Position numbers and translations under genes: made by a program
Assembly (NCBI RefSeq): GCF_945980375.1
Contig: NZ_CAMFQO010000002.1
Location: 1 to 64,000 of the forward strand
Reading direction: 5' to 3'
Length of the DNA: 64,000 nt
Source: an uncultured Eubacterium sp.
Lineage (GTDB): Bacteria; Bacillota; Clostridia; Oscillospirales; Acutalibacteraceae
Shown: positions 9,133 to 18,047 of the stretch, one piece after another
How the letters are laid out: each line of letters starts with the position of its first letter
How positions within the stretch are numbered: the stretch's first letter is position 1
The notes under the pieces: generated by a model
What the model was told of the DNA's origin: nothing
Database searches by the model: none
The model's input: the letters and a program-made list of their open reading frames with translations, nothing else

Positions 9133-10830
9133 ATGGAAAAAGGATACAATATTGACGACATTCTTTCCGAAGTAAAGAAGCGACGGGAGGAAGCCGAGGC
9201 GCAAATTAAATCCGACAGCGACGAAAAGGAGATAGTTGGTTCATTGGTAAACGATGAGCCGACTGTTGAGCCTACGACGGAGCCTATAGAGGAGCCTGTT
9301 GAAGAGCCTGTTGAGTCTGCTGACAATACCGTTGATGAGGACGAGTTTGTTGATGCATCAACCATTGAGGAATATACCGAGGAGCCGGAGCAGGCAGACG
9401 AGCCGACACCGGAGCAGGCAGACGAGCCTGCACCCGAGGAGGACACCGCAAACGAAGAGGAGCTTGTTGATGCACAGGCACTTGTTGAGCAGGAGGAGCC
9501 TGCAGAGGAGCCGCTTGTGATTTCAATGGATTCAGACAGCGAAAGAGCCGACAGGAAGGAAAAGCGGAAAGAAAAAAAGAAAAAGAAAAAGAAAAAGAAG
9601 AACACCGCAATAAGAGTTATATGTATTTTGCTCATTATTATTTTGAGTGCGTGTCTTGTTGTTTTTCTCTATGTCAACAATGCTCTTAATCAGGTTACGG
9701 ACGATGACAATCCTCAAAGCACCACCGAGTCGGAAATGGCTATGGACAGGCTGATTGAGAATTTTCAGCCTATTGAGGAGACTGATGCAGCACAGATTTC
9801 TTCGCTTCAGGATATGATTAAGCAGTGGTACAGAAACGGTACTCCTGCATCTTCATCAAGGGTGCTTAACATTTTGCTCGTTGGTGAGGATACGCGAGGA
9901 AAAGATGTTCTTGAAAGCGGAACAAGAGCAGACTCGGCAATTATTGCATCACTTAACGCAGACACAAAGCAGATTAAGCTCACATCAATTTTGCGTGATG
10001 CCTATGCTTATTGGGAAACCACTCCCGGTGACGAGAGCACAGGTAAGTTTGACAAAATCAATGCGGCTATGTCTACCGGTGACATCCACACATATATCAA
10101 CGCGGTTGAAAATCTGTACAAAATTAAGATTGACAACTATGTTATTGTAAACTTTACAAGCTTTGAAAAGATTATTGACACCCTCGGCGGTGTTGAGCTG
10201 GAGCTTACAAGAGCAGAGATTAACGAAATCAACAACCACCCAAAGAGATACGGCAAAGTTTACATTGAAAAAACCTTTGACGGTAACAAGGGTACGCTGA
10301 AGCTGACCGGAAAGCAGGCCCTTGCTTATTGCAGAATACGCAAGATTGACTCTGATAATATGAGAGCAAACCGTCAAAAAATTTGCCTTAGCAAGGTGTT
10401 CAGCGATATGAAGGACGCATCAAGTGTTCAGCTCCTTAAAATCCTTAATGATATGGTACCTTATGTACGCACCGATATGTCAAAGAACAACATTGTTAAA
10501 ACAGCAAAGTATGCTCTCAAGGAGGGCTGGATTAACTTTGACATAAAAAGCTCAAATGTACCCGAATACAGAAATGATGAAAGCGGAGCAGGCGGTATCT
10601 TTTACGGTGCTTGGTGTTGGAAGGCAGATTATCCTATGGACGCATATATGCTGCAAATGGATATTTACGGCAAAAGCAGTATAACCCTTGCAAGAACGAG
10701 AGTTGACTACATTAATTGCCGTGAGCGCGGATTTTATTCGGAGCTTGGCTATCCAACCACCGAAACGATACTCAACGAGCATTACGGCGAGGTAACCACA
10801 CGTCCTGCCGAGGAAACTACAATAGAATAA
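9133..10830 (+). CDS. LytR-CpsA-Psr (LCP) family cell-wall ligase
   Basis: Predicted to transfer undecaprenyl-linked glycopolymers such as teichoic acid or capsule to peptidoglycan. 565 residues. The first ~150 are cytoplasmic and very acidic, with Glu/Pro-rich near-repeats (PEQADEP twice). They end in a run of Lys around 143-156, followed by one membrane helix (about 160-182) and the outside LCP domain from about 244 (NILLVGED, then RADSAI and the ILRDAY motif). Start ATG with AGGAG. The family assignment is firm; the acceptor polymer is unknown. It follows gyrA by 35 nt and ends at a hairpin-rich repeat that may terminate transcription. Confidence 0.9.
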   Translation: MEKGYNIDDILSEVKKRREEAEAQIKSDSDEKEIVGSLVNDEPTVEPTTEPIEEPVEEPVESADNTVDEDEFVDASTIEEYTEEPEQADEPTPEQADEPAPEEDTANEEELVDAQALVEQEEPAEEPLVISMDSDSERADRKEKRKEKKKKKKKKKNTAIRVICILLIIILSACLVVFLYVNNALNQVTDDDNPQSTTESEMAMDRLIENFQPIEETDAAQISSLQDMIKQWYRNGTPASSSRVLNILLVGEDTRGKDVLESGTRADSAIIASLNADTKQIKLTSILRDAYAYWETTPGDESTGKFDKINAAMSTGDIHTYINAVENLYKIKIDNYVIVNFTSFEKIIDTLGGVELELTRAEINEINNHPKRYGKVYIEKTFDGNKGTLKLTGKQALAYCRIRKIDSDNMRANRQKICLSKVFSDMKDASSVQLLKILNDMVPYVRTDMSKNNIVKTAKYALKEGWINFDIKSSNVPEYRNDESGAGGIFYGAWCWKADYPMDAYMLQMDIYGKSSITLARTRVDYINCRERGFYSELGYPTTETILNEHYGEVTTRPAEETTIE

Positions 10831-10843
10831 GAAAAACCGATTA

Positions 10844-10985
10844 GGCTCCCCTTGTTGCAAGGGGAGCTGTCGCATTTTATATGCGACTGAGGGGATAAGA
10901 TTACAAACAGAATTTTGTTGTTTATCCCCTCCGAGTGCTACGCACCCACCTCCCCTTACCATAAGGGGAGGCTTGGGGAGGCTTT
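10844..10985. repeat. Modular hairpin repeat, copies R1a and R1b in inverted arrangement
   Basis: Two copies of the dispersed family face each other. R1a (forward) has hairpin 1, GCTCCCCTTG/CAAGGGGAGC (10845-10867), hairpin 2, GTCGCAT/ATGCGAC (10869-10887), and the end box TGAGGGGATAAG (10888-10899). R1b (reverse) has TTATCCCCTC, a short GTGC/GCAC hairpin (10935-10945), and CCTCCCCTTA/TAAGGGGAGG (10949-10971). A T-run follows at 10983-10987, so the end may serve as the terminator of the LCP gene. The rest of 10831-11063 holds only the ribosome site of the next gene. Confidence 0.85.
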
Positions 10986-11063
10986 TTGTTTATACATATT
11001 GACTGTATTTTTGATTTGTATTATAATATTATTGGATAAATATACGGAATTGGAGGAAACATT

Positions 11064-14000
11064 ATGAAAAAAAGATTATCCGCCTTGCTCGCGGTTATTA
11101 TGAGCATCTGTCTTTTAATAGGTCCGCTTGAGGCGCTTGCATACCCAACAGATTCTGCTGTTATGGGCACAAGCATAACAGGTGCAAACTGGATGTCCTC
11201 GATTGACGACAGCACCTACCTTTCCGATCTTTCCATTCCCGGCACTCACGACAGCGGTGCAAGAATAACAGATTCTATTGCTACAACGTGGGCAAAATGC
11301 CAAAATCTTACCATAACGGCTCAGCTCAATGCCGGTGTAAGATACCTTGATATGCGTTTGGCGTACGATACGGCGTGCAAAGGCGACATCAGGGTAGTTC
11401 ACGGCAGTATAGATTGCTGGAACGGCAACGGAGGAAAGCTTACCCTTTACGAGGTTATTAATGAATGCTATGCCTTTTTGGCTGCCAACCCAACCGAAAC
11501 CGTTATTATGAGCGTTAAGCAGGATGCCGGCGACAACGCGTCTGCGCTTGCAAATGCAATATGGGCATTGATTAACGAAAACAGGTCAAAATGGTATGTC
11601 GGCTCGGCTACCCCGAGGATGCAAAATGTGCGTTCACAGATTGTGCTTGCAAGCAGACTCGGTGAGATGGGTGCAGGCCTTAACTTAAATTGGGGCGACC
11701 AGGGCAGCGACGGTACAAGTGTAGAGATAAATTCAAGCCTTGAGGTACAGGACAGGTACAATATGGGCACATCTCCAAAGTGGAGCAACGCAGTTAAGCC
11801 TATGCTTGACAAGGAAAAGCCAAGCGGAAAGTGGTTCCTCAACTTCCTTTCAACAACAGGCGCGGGCACAAGCGGTGTTGTTGCATGCTCAAACAATATG
11901 AGTGATGCGTTTTATCTTTACGAGATGAAAAACAACAAGTGCTACGGTATTGTTATATTTGATATGATAGTAGACACCCTTGCAAAAAGGGTGTACCAAT
12001 GCAACGACCGAGTGACGAAAACGCAGGTTAACGAATCCGCAGGCCAGTATTATTACAGGGTTAATATTAACACAACTGTTCGAAACCAAAGCTTTATCAA
12101 TGCTTCGTTGAGGCTTTATTACCGAACCAACAGGGGAAAGGGCAGTGAAGGCTCCGTGCTTTTGTTTGACGGAGGCACAGGTCCGGCAAACGGTATGCGT
12201 TGTGTAAACTATCTTGGCAACTATGACTTTTCGGGTATAGTGAACGGCTTCCCCACCCAGCTGGTATTCTCGTACCAATATCCGTCGGGGCAGCGGTACG
12301 CGGCAACGTTTAAGCTGCAGGTGTCCACAAGCACCAAAAAGGAGATGAAGCAGCTCGGCACGTGGAGCTTTGACAAGAGTACCGATACGGACAGCACGAA
12401 CGTATACAATGTTGCAGCCTCCGATTATCCTACCCCGTCCGACATAAAATTTAACAACGGCAGTACGGTTGCCTTAACCGTCCCCAAAAAAGGTCAGGCA
12501 GATGTTACAAAAACAATCAGCGCAGGGGTATACGACCAATACGGCACCCTGTGGGACAGCAACGTTACCGACTTTTCGTTAAGCGGAAATTATCAGGGTA
12601 TTACCCTTTCGGGAAACACCATAACGGTAAATTACACCGCCGGTAACCTTGTGCCGAACAACGGCACCACACTTGACCAATACGTTAAAGCTAAATATGT
12701 TAAGGATGATGTAACGGTAGAGGTTAATTACGGATTGTTGCTAAAAGTGACGATACCTAAAATCCAGTACGAATTCCTTGATTACGACGACACCGTGCTT
12801 GAGGTTAACCGGGCATATGCAGGAAGGATGCCTGCATATTATAACGGCTTCCCCGAGCGTGCGCCCGACAGCGAAAATCATTATTTCTTCGATTCGTGGA
12901 CAAATGCAACGGGCCTGTCGATAGACAACTATGTTTACAAGGCAAAATACACAGCCATTGCCCACACCTTTAAGGACACGGTGGTTGCAGGCACTCCTAA
13001 CGAGCAAGGCTACACAAAGCATTACTGCAATTGCGGATATTACGAGACTTACGACAAAACAGGCTACGGCTCCGATATGAGCGCACTTACGGCTGCACTT
13101 AACAAGGCGATTGCCTACAACAGCGACGATTATTCGGGCGAAAGCCTTGATGCCTTAAAGGAGGCATGCAGAAAGTATGCCAACATTCAGCAGGGCGAGC
13201 TTCCGCAAACCTCCATTGACAAGGCCGTTACCGAAATACTTACAAAAATGAATCAGCTTGTGCCGTACTTCACCTTTGATGTGGAGGCAAACAACGGCAC
13301 ATATACGGTAAGCCACAACGACACAACCGGCAAGGACGGACACCTGCTCCAAGGCACAACCGTAACGCTTACCGCCACTCCAAATTCCGGCTACTACTTT
13401 GACGGCTGGTTCGACAAAAATTCAAGGCGTGTTATTTCAAGCCAGAAAACTTGCACGGTTGTAATTACGGCAAACACAGACCTTGAAGCAAGGTTTATTA
13501 TCCTTGATTCTGCAACACTCACATTCTATAACGATTCAGAGCAGGAGCAGGCAAGAATTAATTTGAGTGCTGCCGAATGGTCAAAAATTACGGATTTGAC
13601 TCCGTACATTCCGCCTGTTCCGGCAAAGCTTGGCTACACAAACGGCAGGTGGGCACTTGACCAAAATGCCGCATTGTCAGAGCTTCGCTTTGGTTTTGCA
13701 GGACGCGTTAACATTTATCCGCAGTACGACGCGATAGACAGCGTATATCCCGACGCACCTACACCTACCGACACCGCACCGGCTATTGAGCTTAACTACA
13801 TATATAACGAGGCAAGCACAACAGGCTCGTTCATACTCGGCGTCGGTTTGCCGAGCGGATGCACGGTTAAGGGCGCAGGCGTTGCGTTTAAGCACGGCGC
13901 AGCGAGCACGTTTAACCCGGTTGAATATCCGCTTGAGCTTAACAATAAGTCGATGGTATCAACGTTTAACACCGTAACTCAATCGGGCTTGTATGTTGTG

Positions 14001-14129
14001 CATATGAGCAACCTTACGGGTGCAATGAACTACGCGGCGATAGGATATTTGAGTTATCTTGACGCAGACGGAAATTTGATAACGATTACAACGGATCAGG
14101 TAAACATTGTAAATACGCAGCAGGTATAA
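11064..14129 (+). CDS. Secreted PI-PLC-like phosphodiesterase with C-terminal repeat domains
   Basis: 1021-residue exported protein. A signal peptide (about 1-26, ending LEALA) is followed by a phosphatidylinositol-specific phospholipase C X domain (about 35-330) with both expected catalytic histidines, GTHDS (His62) and VVHG (His113). Further on there is an unassigned beta-rich region, a FIVAR-like helical segment (about 670-735), and an InlB/Listeria-Bacteroides-type repeat around 740-815 (GYYFDGWF). The C-terminal ~200 residues are unassigned. No sortase motif or membrane anchor is visible. The substrate may be a phosphoinositide, glycosyl-PI or another phosphodiester and cannot be read from sequence. 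A shorter relative lies at 48240-49130. Confidence 0.82.
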   Translation: MKKRLSALLAVIMSICLLIGPLEALAYPTDSAVMGTSITGANWMSSIDDSTYLSDLSIPGTHDSGARITDSIATTWAKCQNLTITAQLNAGVRYLDMRLAYDTACKGDIRVVHGSIDCWNGNGGKLTLYEVINECYAFLAANPTETVIMSVKQDAGDNASALANAIWALINENRSKWYVGSATPRMQNVRSQIVLASRLGEMGAGLNLNWGDQGSDGTSVEINSSLEVQDRYNMGTSPKWSNAVKPMLDKEKPSGKWFLNFLSTTGAGTSGVVACSNNMSDAFYLYEMKNNKCYGIVIFDMIVDTLAKRVYQCNDRVTKTQVNESAGQYYYRVNINTTVRNQSFINASLRLYYRTNRGKGSEGSVLLFDGGTGPANGMRCVNYLGNYDFSGIVNGFPTQLVFSYQYPSGQRYAATFKLQVSTSTKKEMKQLGTWSFDKSTDTDSTNVYNVAASDYPTPSDIKFNNGSTVALTVPKKGQADVTKTISAGVYDQYGTLWDSNVTDFSLSGNYQGITLSGNTITVNYTAGNLVPNNGTTLDQYVKAKYVKDDVTVEVNYGLLLKVTIPKIQYEFLDYDDTVLEVNRAYAGRMPAYYNGFPERAPDSENHYFFDSWTNATGLSIDNYVYKAKYTAIAHTFKDTVVAGTPNEQGYTKHYCNCGYYETYDKTGYGSDMSALTAALNKAIAYNSDDYSGESLDALKEACRKYANIQQGELPQTSIDKAVTEILTKMNQLVPYFTFDVEANNGTYTVSHNDTTGKDGHLLQGTTVTLTATPNSGYYFDGWFDKNSRRVISSQKTCTVVITANTDLEARFIILDSATLTFYNDSEQEQARINLSAAEWSKITDLTPYIPPVPAKLGYTNGRWALDQNAALSELRFGFAGRVNIYPQYDAIDSVYPDAPTPTDTAPAIELNYIYNEASTTGSFILGVGLPSGCTVKGAGVAFKHGAASTFNPVEYPLELNNKSMVSTFNTVTQSGLYVVHMSNLTGAMNYAAIGYLSYLDADGNLITITTDQVNIVNTQQV

Positions 14130-14141
14130 CAGGTATAAAGA

Positions 14142-14175
14142 AAAGAGGTTTAGATTGATTTCTAAACCTCTTTTT
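14142..14175. terminator. Intrinsic terminator after the PI-PLC-like gene
   Basis: A 13-bp perfect stem AAAGAGGTTTAGA (14142-14154) and TCTAAACCTCTTT (14161-14173) with a 6-nt loop is flanked by A and T runs. It can work in both directions between the convergent PI-PLC and histidine phosphatase genes. Confidence 0.9.
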
Positions 14176-14176
14176 C

Positions 14177-14275
14177 TTATCCCCTCAGTCACCTGCGGTG
14201 ACAGCTCCCCTTTATTGCATAAAAGGGGCGCCAATTATATTTTCTTTTGGCGTGTTTCAGCCTACTTTATCGACA
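14177..14275 (-). repeat. Modular hairpin repeat, copy R2 (near full length)
   Basis: Read on the minus strand it has the left arm (TCGATAAAGTAGGCTGAA and CACGCCAAAA), hairpin 1 (around 14204-14226), hairpin 2 GTCACC-TGC-GGTGAC (14188-14202) and the end box GAGGGGATAA. The terminator at 14142-14175 follows directly. It fills the gap up to the stop codon of the phosphatase gene. Confidence 0.85.
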
Positions 14276-14278
14276 GTC

Positions 14279-14911
14279 TTAGCATTCCATATCCTGCATT
14301 GACTGTGGGGCTGTGTCGATTACCTCAAGCTTATTGCCCTGCATCCACACGGACGGAGTTATACGTAGCTTGAAGCCGTAGCCTGCATCCATTTGCCAAT
14401 GAGCCATTGGCGCCTCCGGCAAGCCGTAGCAGGACAGGATTGTCATAAGCACTCCTGCGTGCGCCACAATGGCAACGGTCTCGGTGCCGGTGCCGATACA
14501 GCCTTGCACAATTTGCTCAAACGCCTTGCACACACGTTGCACAAATTCTGCATTGCTTTCGCCGTAGGGAGGACGTGAGTTCATATCGCCGTGAAGCCAA
14601 TTTTTGAAATCCTCATTGTCCTTCAGGTCCTCGGCTGTGCACTCCTCGAATTCACCGAAATTGTATTCGATAAGGTTATCTATTACAATTTTGTTATTTT
14701 TGGGAAACATAATGTCAGCCGACTCCATCGCCCTTTTTAACGGGGAAACAAAGACGGTATCCACCTGTGGATACGGGTGCTCTCTTTTGATTGATTTTAG
14801 TTGTTCTATACCAAATGTGGACAAAGGATAATCGGTATGCCCTATATACTGTGCGTTAAGATTTCCTTTGGTCAGTCCGTGCCTAAACAAATACACTGTG
14901 TATGATTTCAT
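14279..14911 (-). CDS. Histidine phosphatase family protein (phosphoglycerate mutase-like)
   Basis: Predicted phosphomonoesterase using a phosphohistidine. The start MKSYTVYLFRHG contains the RHG motif with the nucleophile His; a second His lies in VAIVAHAG, with the acidic NFGEFEE motif between. About 210 residues. I prefer the ATG at 14911, 10 nt after AGGAGG; an in-frame TTG two codons upstream (14917) has too little space. The family includes alpha-ribazole phosphatases and sugar-phosphate phosphatases, so the substrate is undecided. It lies alone on the minus strand. Confidence 0.85.
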   Translation of the reverse strand: MKSYTVYLFRHGLTKGNLNAQYIGHTDYPLSTFGIEQLKSIKREHPYPQVDTVFVSPLKRAMESADIMFPKNNKIVIDNLIEYNFGEFEECTAEDLKDNEDFKNWLHGDMNSRPPYGESNAEFVQRVCKAFEQIVQGCIGTGTETVAIVAHAGVLMTILSCYGLPEAPMAHWQMDAGYGFKLRITPSVWMQGNKLEVIDTAPQSMQDMEC

Positions 14912-15090
14912 ATGCAATCAACCTCCTAAAAGACTAAATTTTACAGAATTATTACAAAATTACAACAAAAACAATTTGTATATTTACAAACCGTATAATT
15001 AATGATAATATTATCTTGAATTACAAATAGTATAGTATACAAAAAGAGAAACGACGAAAAATTTTATCATTAGGTTTCAAAGGGGATTTT

Positions 15091-15714
15091 ATGAAAAACG
15101 AGACAGAAAAGCTGTCCAAATTTTCACAAATGCTCTCTAAAATGAGAAAGGAAAGAGGCATAAGCCAAAAGAAAGCCGCAACAGATTTGGGCATTTCGCA
15201 GGCATTGCTTTCTCATTACGAAAAGGGCATCAGAGAATGTGGGCTTGATTTTGTGATTAAGTGCAGTAAATACTACGGAGTGACCACAGACTATCTGCTT
15301 GGCGTAAGCGAAAGCAGGAACGGTTTGAACGACGGAGTGCTATCTGCTCTTGATGACAACGAGGGCGGAATATCCGTAAAAACGATGTCGCTTGCAACAA
15401 AGTATTTGCTTGATGTTGCAACCTCCGGCTCAAACGGTATTCAAAACAAGTACATATACGATTACTTTATGCTTTGTGTTTACCGCGGTGCACTCACTCT
15501 TGCCAAGGCAGGAGATTTGCCAAAGGAGCTTTTCAGAATAGATTATTCCGTAGCAAGAGATTTGGCATCTGCCGCTATCGCTATGCAGGACGCAAAATTT
15601 GTTCTTATCGAGGATAGGTCTCGCACAGGACTTGACGATAATCAGTTTGCTCCGCTAAAGACTCTTATAAACGCGGCAGAGGATTATATTTTGTCAAACT
15701 TTGTAATTGAATAA
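15091..15714 (+). CDS. XRE-family transcriptional regulator
   Basis: 207 residues. The N-terminal helix-turn-helix (about 10-68) has the Cro/CI pattern: ISQKKAATDLGISQALLSHYEKG. The C-terminal ~130 residues are mostly helical and I do not recognise them. The ATG follows AAAGGGG. The AT-rich upstream gap (14912-15090) could hold its promoter and operator, but I see no convincing pair. No phage genes are nearby, so a prophage repressor is unlikely. The stop codon lies inside an exact 18-bp tandem duplication. Confidence 0.85.
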   Translation: MKNETEKLSKFSQMLSKMRKERGISQKKAATDLGISQALLSHYEKGIRECGLDFVIKCSKYYGVTTDYLLGVSESRNGLNDGVLSALDDNEGGISVKTMSLATKYLLDVATSGSNGIQNKYIYDYFMLCVYRGALTLAKAGDLPKELFRIDYSVARDLASAAIAMQDAKFVLIEDRSRTGLDDNQFAPLKTLINAAEDYILSNFVIE

Positions 15715-15735
15715 TTATTTGTAATTGAATAATTA
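15700..15735 (+). repeat. Exact 18-bp tandem duplication over the XRE stop codon
   Basis: TTTGTAATTGAATAATTA occurs twice back to back (15700-15717 and 15718-15735). The first copy encodes the last residues (FVIE) and the TAA; the second repeats them after the stop. It looks like a replication-slippage duplication. Confidence 0.9.
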
Positions 15736-15742
15736 ACTGAAA

Positions 15743-15770
15743 GACAGTACCGAGCGGTGCTGTTCTTTTT
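15743..15770. terminator. Terminator between the XRE gene and mtnN
   Basis: Stem GACAGTACC...GGTGCTGTT (about 15743-15764, with G-T pairs) is followed by CTTTTTT. It sits between convergent genes. Confidence 0.7.
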
Positions 15771-16474
15771 TATAGTTCAAGCTGGGTTTTAAGTGTTTTT
15801 ATAAATTCAAGAATAATGGATGTGCTGATTTTTGCCGCAACCATCTTAAAGGTTGGATAGTCGATTTGTGCACTGCTGTCGCCGCCGTCGCTGATGGAGC
15901 GAAGCACGGCAAACGGAACCTTGTTTGCCATACAGGTGTGGCCGATGGCACCGCCCTCCATTTCGCCGCAGATTGCACCGAATTCATCCTTTAACATCTG
16001 CTTAAGCTCGTTGCTTGCAATGAAGGTGTCGCCCGAGGCAACTGTGCCGCGATGTATTTTTTCGCCGCAGGTGATGGCACACTGCGAAAGTGCCTCTGAT
16101 ATTTTGCTGTCGGTAGGCACCTTGATTACATTGAGCCCGTTGATGAACCCTCTCGGCTCGCCAAGGGCTGTTATGTCGATGTCGTACTCGCAAACATCAG
16201 ACGCTATAACGACATTTTTTATTACAACCTCCTGCCTGAGCGAGCAGCCGACGCCTACATTTATTATTGCCTCCGGCTTAAAGCGGTCAATCATAATTTG
16301 CGTGCAGACAGCCGCGTTTACCTTGCCGGGTGAGCACTGTGCAACAACAACCATAACATTTTCTATATTACCGCAGGTAAAGGTTATTCCCGCAATTTCG
16401 GTTTCCACCGCATCGGCAACCCTTGCCTTGATGCCTGCTATTTCTACATCCATTGCTCCGATGATTCCTAACAT
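15770..16474 (-). CDS. mtnN: 5'-methylthioadenosine/S-adenosylhomocysteine nucleosidase
   Basis: Cleaves the glycosidic bond of MTA and SAH to release adenine. It recycles the products of SAM use and feeds the methionine cycle, which is also encoded at 55485-59192. 234 residues, the normal size. Family landmarks are the start MLGIIGAMDVEI, the GVGCSL loop, VASGDTFI, the substrate-binding GEMEGGAIG with its conserved Glu, and the catalytic RSISDGGD. The ATG at 16474 overlaps the end of the upstream VanZ-like gene by 7 nt, so the two are coupled. Confidence 0.95.
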   Translation of the reverse strand: MLGIIGAMDVEIAGIKARVADAVETEIAGITFTCGNIENVMVVVAQCSPGKVNAAVCTQIMIDRFKPEAIINVGVGCSLRQEVVIKNVVIASDVCEYDIDITALGEPRGFINGLNVIKVPTDSKISEALSQCAITCGEKIHRGTVASGDTFIASNELKQMLKDEFGAICGEMEGGAIGHTCMANKVPFAVLRSISDGGDSSAQIDYPTFKMVAAKISTSIILEFIKTLKTQLEL

Positions 16475-17322
16475 AATTCGTTCTCCTTAATTTTTTCTAT
16501 TATCAGCTTGTAAATTAACGCTCCCAGCACAACGCCGAAGGTGTTTAGCAAAACATCATCAATATCGGCATCTCCGCAGTGAAAAAGGTACTGATACACC
16601 TCCATAAGCACACTTGTTAAAACGGGAATTACAATTCCAAAAAGATACCTTCTTTTTTTGCATAGCTCCGTAATCATCCAGCTCATCGCCGTAAAGAAGA
16701 AAACGTTGCCCGCATCCCTCATCAAAAGCGGAGCCTGACGGGTGGTTAAAAATGCCTTGAGCTCACCCTCAAACGGAACAAGGTTTAACGGCTTGCAGCA
16801 GGACGCGTCGTATTTGCGCAGGAAGATGTATATGTAAAAAAAGTCCACAGCAAAAAGAAAGCAAAAGCCGGTGAAGAATGCCTTGAGCGACTCGGCGTAG
16901 TTATTGTTCATAATGTGCCTGCGTTGATTTATGTTTGCAATTACGGTAATCACGAGCAGTACGGTAAAAAAGGTTTCAAGCCCGTAGACAATGTGGTAAA
17001 TGGTTGTTCCCTTTTCTATATCCCACATAAGATGAAATGTCGCCGAGTCGAGCAAAAGCAGTACGCCGTATACCACCATAATCGTTGCGGTGCGGTCGGC
17101 AATCTCAAGCAGTGAGCGATTGTACAGATAATGCACAACAACGCTAGCGGCAGGAATGACAAATGCAAGCAAAAGCTTGAGCCATCTGCACTCAAAATCT
17201 ATAAAGAATACGCCGTGGTTTGCCATATCGACAAAGCAGCAGGAGGTGAAAAAAAGAGCAAGAGTAAGCAACATATCGCAAAACTTTTTTGCACGCAGAT
17301 TAGCCTTTTTAGTTGTATGCAC
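16468..17322 (-). CDS. VanZ-like multipass membrane protein
   Basis: About 284 residues with roughly seven or eight membrane helices. The C-terminus has the VanZ-domain pattern: a Glu-Gln pair in MEVYQYLF, then ADIDDVLLNTFGVVLGALIY. VanZ proteins are linked to low-level teicoplanin resistance, but most chromosomal relatives have no known role. I prefer a GTG start at 17322, preceded by GGGGGTGA. An ATG at 17340 has no ribosome site and would lie only about 2 nt from the predicted transcription start. It is cotranscribed with mtnN. Confidence 0.78.
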   Translation of the reverse strand: MHTTKKANLRAKKFCDMLLTLALFFTSCCFVDMANHGVFFIDFECRWLKLLLAFVIPAASVVVHYLYNRSLLEIADRTATIMVVYGVLLLLDSATFHLMWDIEKGTTIYHIVYGLETFFTVLLVITVIANINQRRHIMNNNYAESLKAFFTGFCFLFAVDFFYIYIFLRKYDASCCKPLNLVPFEGELKAFLTTRQAPLLMRDAGNVFFFTAMSWMITELCKKRRYLFGIVIPVLTSVLMEVYQYLFHCGDADIDDVLLNTFGVVLGALIYKLIIEKIKENELC

Positions 17323-17348
17323 CTTGGTCACCCCCAACATATAGTGCC

Positions 17349-17377
17349 ATTATATAATATATTTAGAATAAATACAA
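17349..17377 (-). promoter_or_regulatory. Promoter for the VanZ-like/mtnN operon
   Basis: On the minus strand: TTGTAT (17377-17372), a 17-bp spacer, then TATAAT (17354-17349). It is divergent from the rpmH promoter. Its start site near 17342 argues against the ATG at 17340 as the VanZ-like start. Confidence 0.65.
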
Positions 17378-17384
17378 GTTTTTG

Positions 17385-17414
17385 TTGACAAATTGACATC
17401 ATTTATAATATAAT
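17385..17414 (+). promoter_or_regulatory. rpmH operon promoter
   Basis: TTGACA (17385-17390), an 18-bp spacer, TATAAT (17409-17414). A second TTGACA (17393-17398) and an overlapping TATAAT (17404-17409) lie in the same stretch. The leader to rpmH is about 120 nt and contains a weak hairpin, TATGTGTGG/CCACATA, near 17429-17454. Confidence 0.75.
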
Positions 17415-17542
17415 ATCAAAGCTAATAGTATGTGTGGTAGTTTTGCCACATATTAAAAACGGCAATTTGCCTGTGCTATACCGCACAGAGATTATAAAAG
17501 ATTAAGACAAGTTTAGTCTTTACGAAAGGTAGTGAAAAAAGT

Positions 17543-17677
17543 ATGAAGAGAACATTTCAACCAAAGAAGAGACATGCACAGAAGGTACACGGCTTTAGAA
17601 AGAGAATGTCAACAAAGAACGGCAGAAAGGTACTTGCTCGCAGACGTGCAAAGGGCAGAAAGTCACTTTCTTACTAA
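17543..17677 (+). CDS. rpmH: 50S ribosomal protein L34
   Basis: 44-residue, strongly basic ribosomal protein of the large subunit. The sequence begins [11 protein letters not shown], continues with [19 protein letters not shown], and ends in KGRKSLSY: a textbook L34. GAAAGG lies upstream of the ATG. It is the first gene of the rpmH-rnpA-yidD-yidC-jag series and the usual partner of rnpA. Confidence 0.97.
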   Translation: MKRTFQPKKRHAQKVHGFRKRMSTKNGRKVLARRRAKGRKSLSY

Positions 17678-17711
17678 TCAAAGCATTTTTGCAAGGTAAA
17701 GGAACGGTTTT

Positions 17712-18047
17712 GTGAAAGGTCAAACCTTAAAGGAAAACAAGGATTTTCGCAGATTGTATTACAGAGGCAAAAGCGAGGCTTCGCCTGTGCTTGTTACCTA
17801 TGCTATGAAAAATCGCAGAGGCGGTTGCTTTTACGGTATCACCACAAGCAAAAAAATCGGCGGTGCGGTTGAGCGCAACCGTGCAAGACGGGTTATACGT
17901 GCGGCGTACAGAAGCCTTGAGCCGAAAATTAACGGCAGCTGGGATTTTGTTTTTGTTGCAAGAACAAGGACAACCATTGTCAAATCGCAGGCAGTGGAAA
18001 AGGCTATGCTTGAGCATATGCAGGCGTTGGGTGCAATAGATGAATAA
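17712..18047 (+). CDS. rnpA: Ribonuclease P protein component
   Basis: Protein subunit of RNase P, which with its RNA matures tRNA 5' ends. 111 residues, basic. The RNR signature is seen as ERNRARRVIRAAYR. It starts with GTG at 17712 after AAAGGAAC. It follows rpmH by 34 nt and overlaps yidD by 8 nt. Confidence 0.95.
   Translation: MKGQTLKENKDFRRLYYRGKSEASPVLVTYAMKNRRGGCFYGITTSKKIGGAVERNRARRVIRAAYRSLEPKINGSWDFVFVARTRTTIVKSQAVEKAMLEHMQALGAIDE

Noticed and set aside
9042-9635. Ser/Phe-rich minus-strand frame opposite the LCP gene
   Set aside because: It is the complement of Glu/Lys-rich codons; the low complexity explains the open frame.
14758-14773. TATCCACCTGTGGATA, two facing DnaA-box-like sites
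   Set aside because: A lone palindrome inside the histidine phosphatase coding sequence with no further boxes nearby; likely chance.
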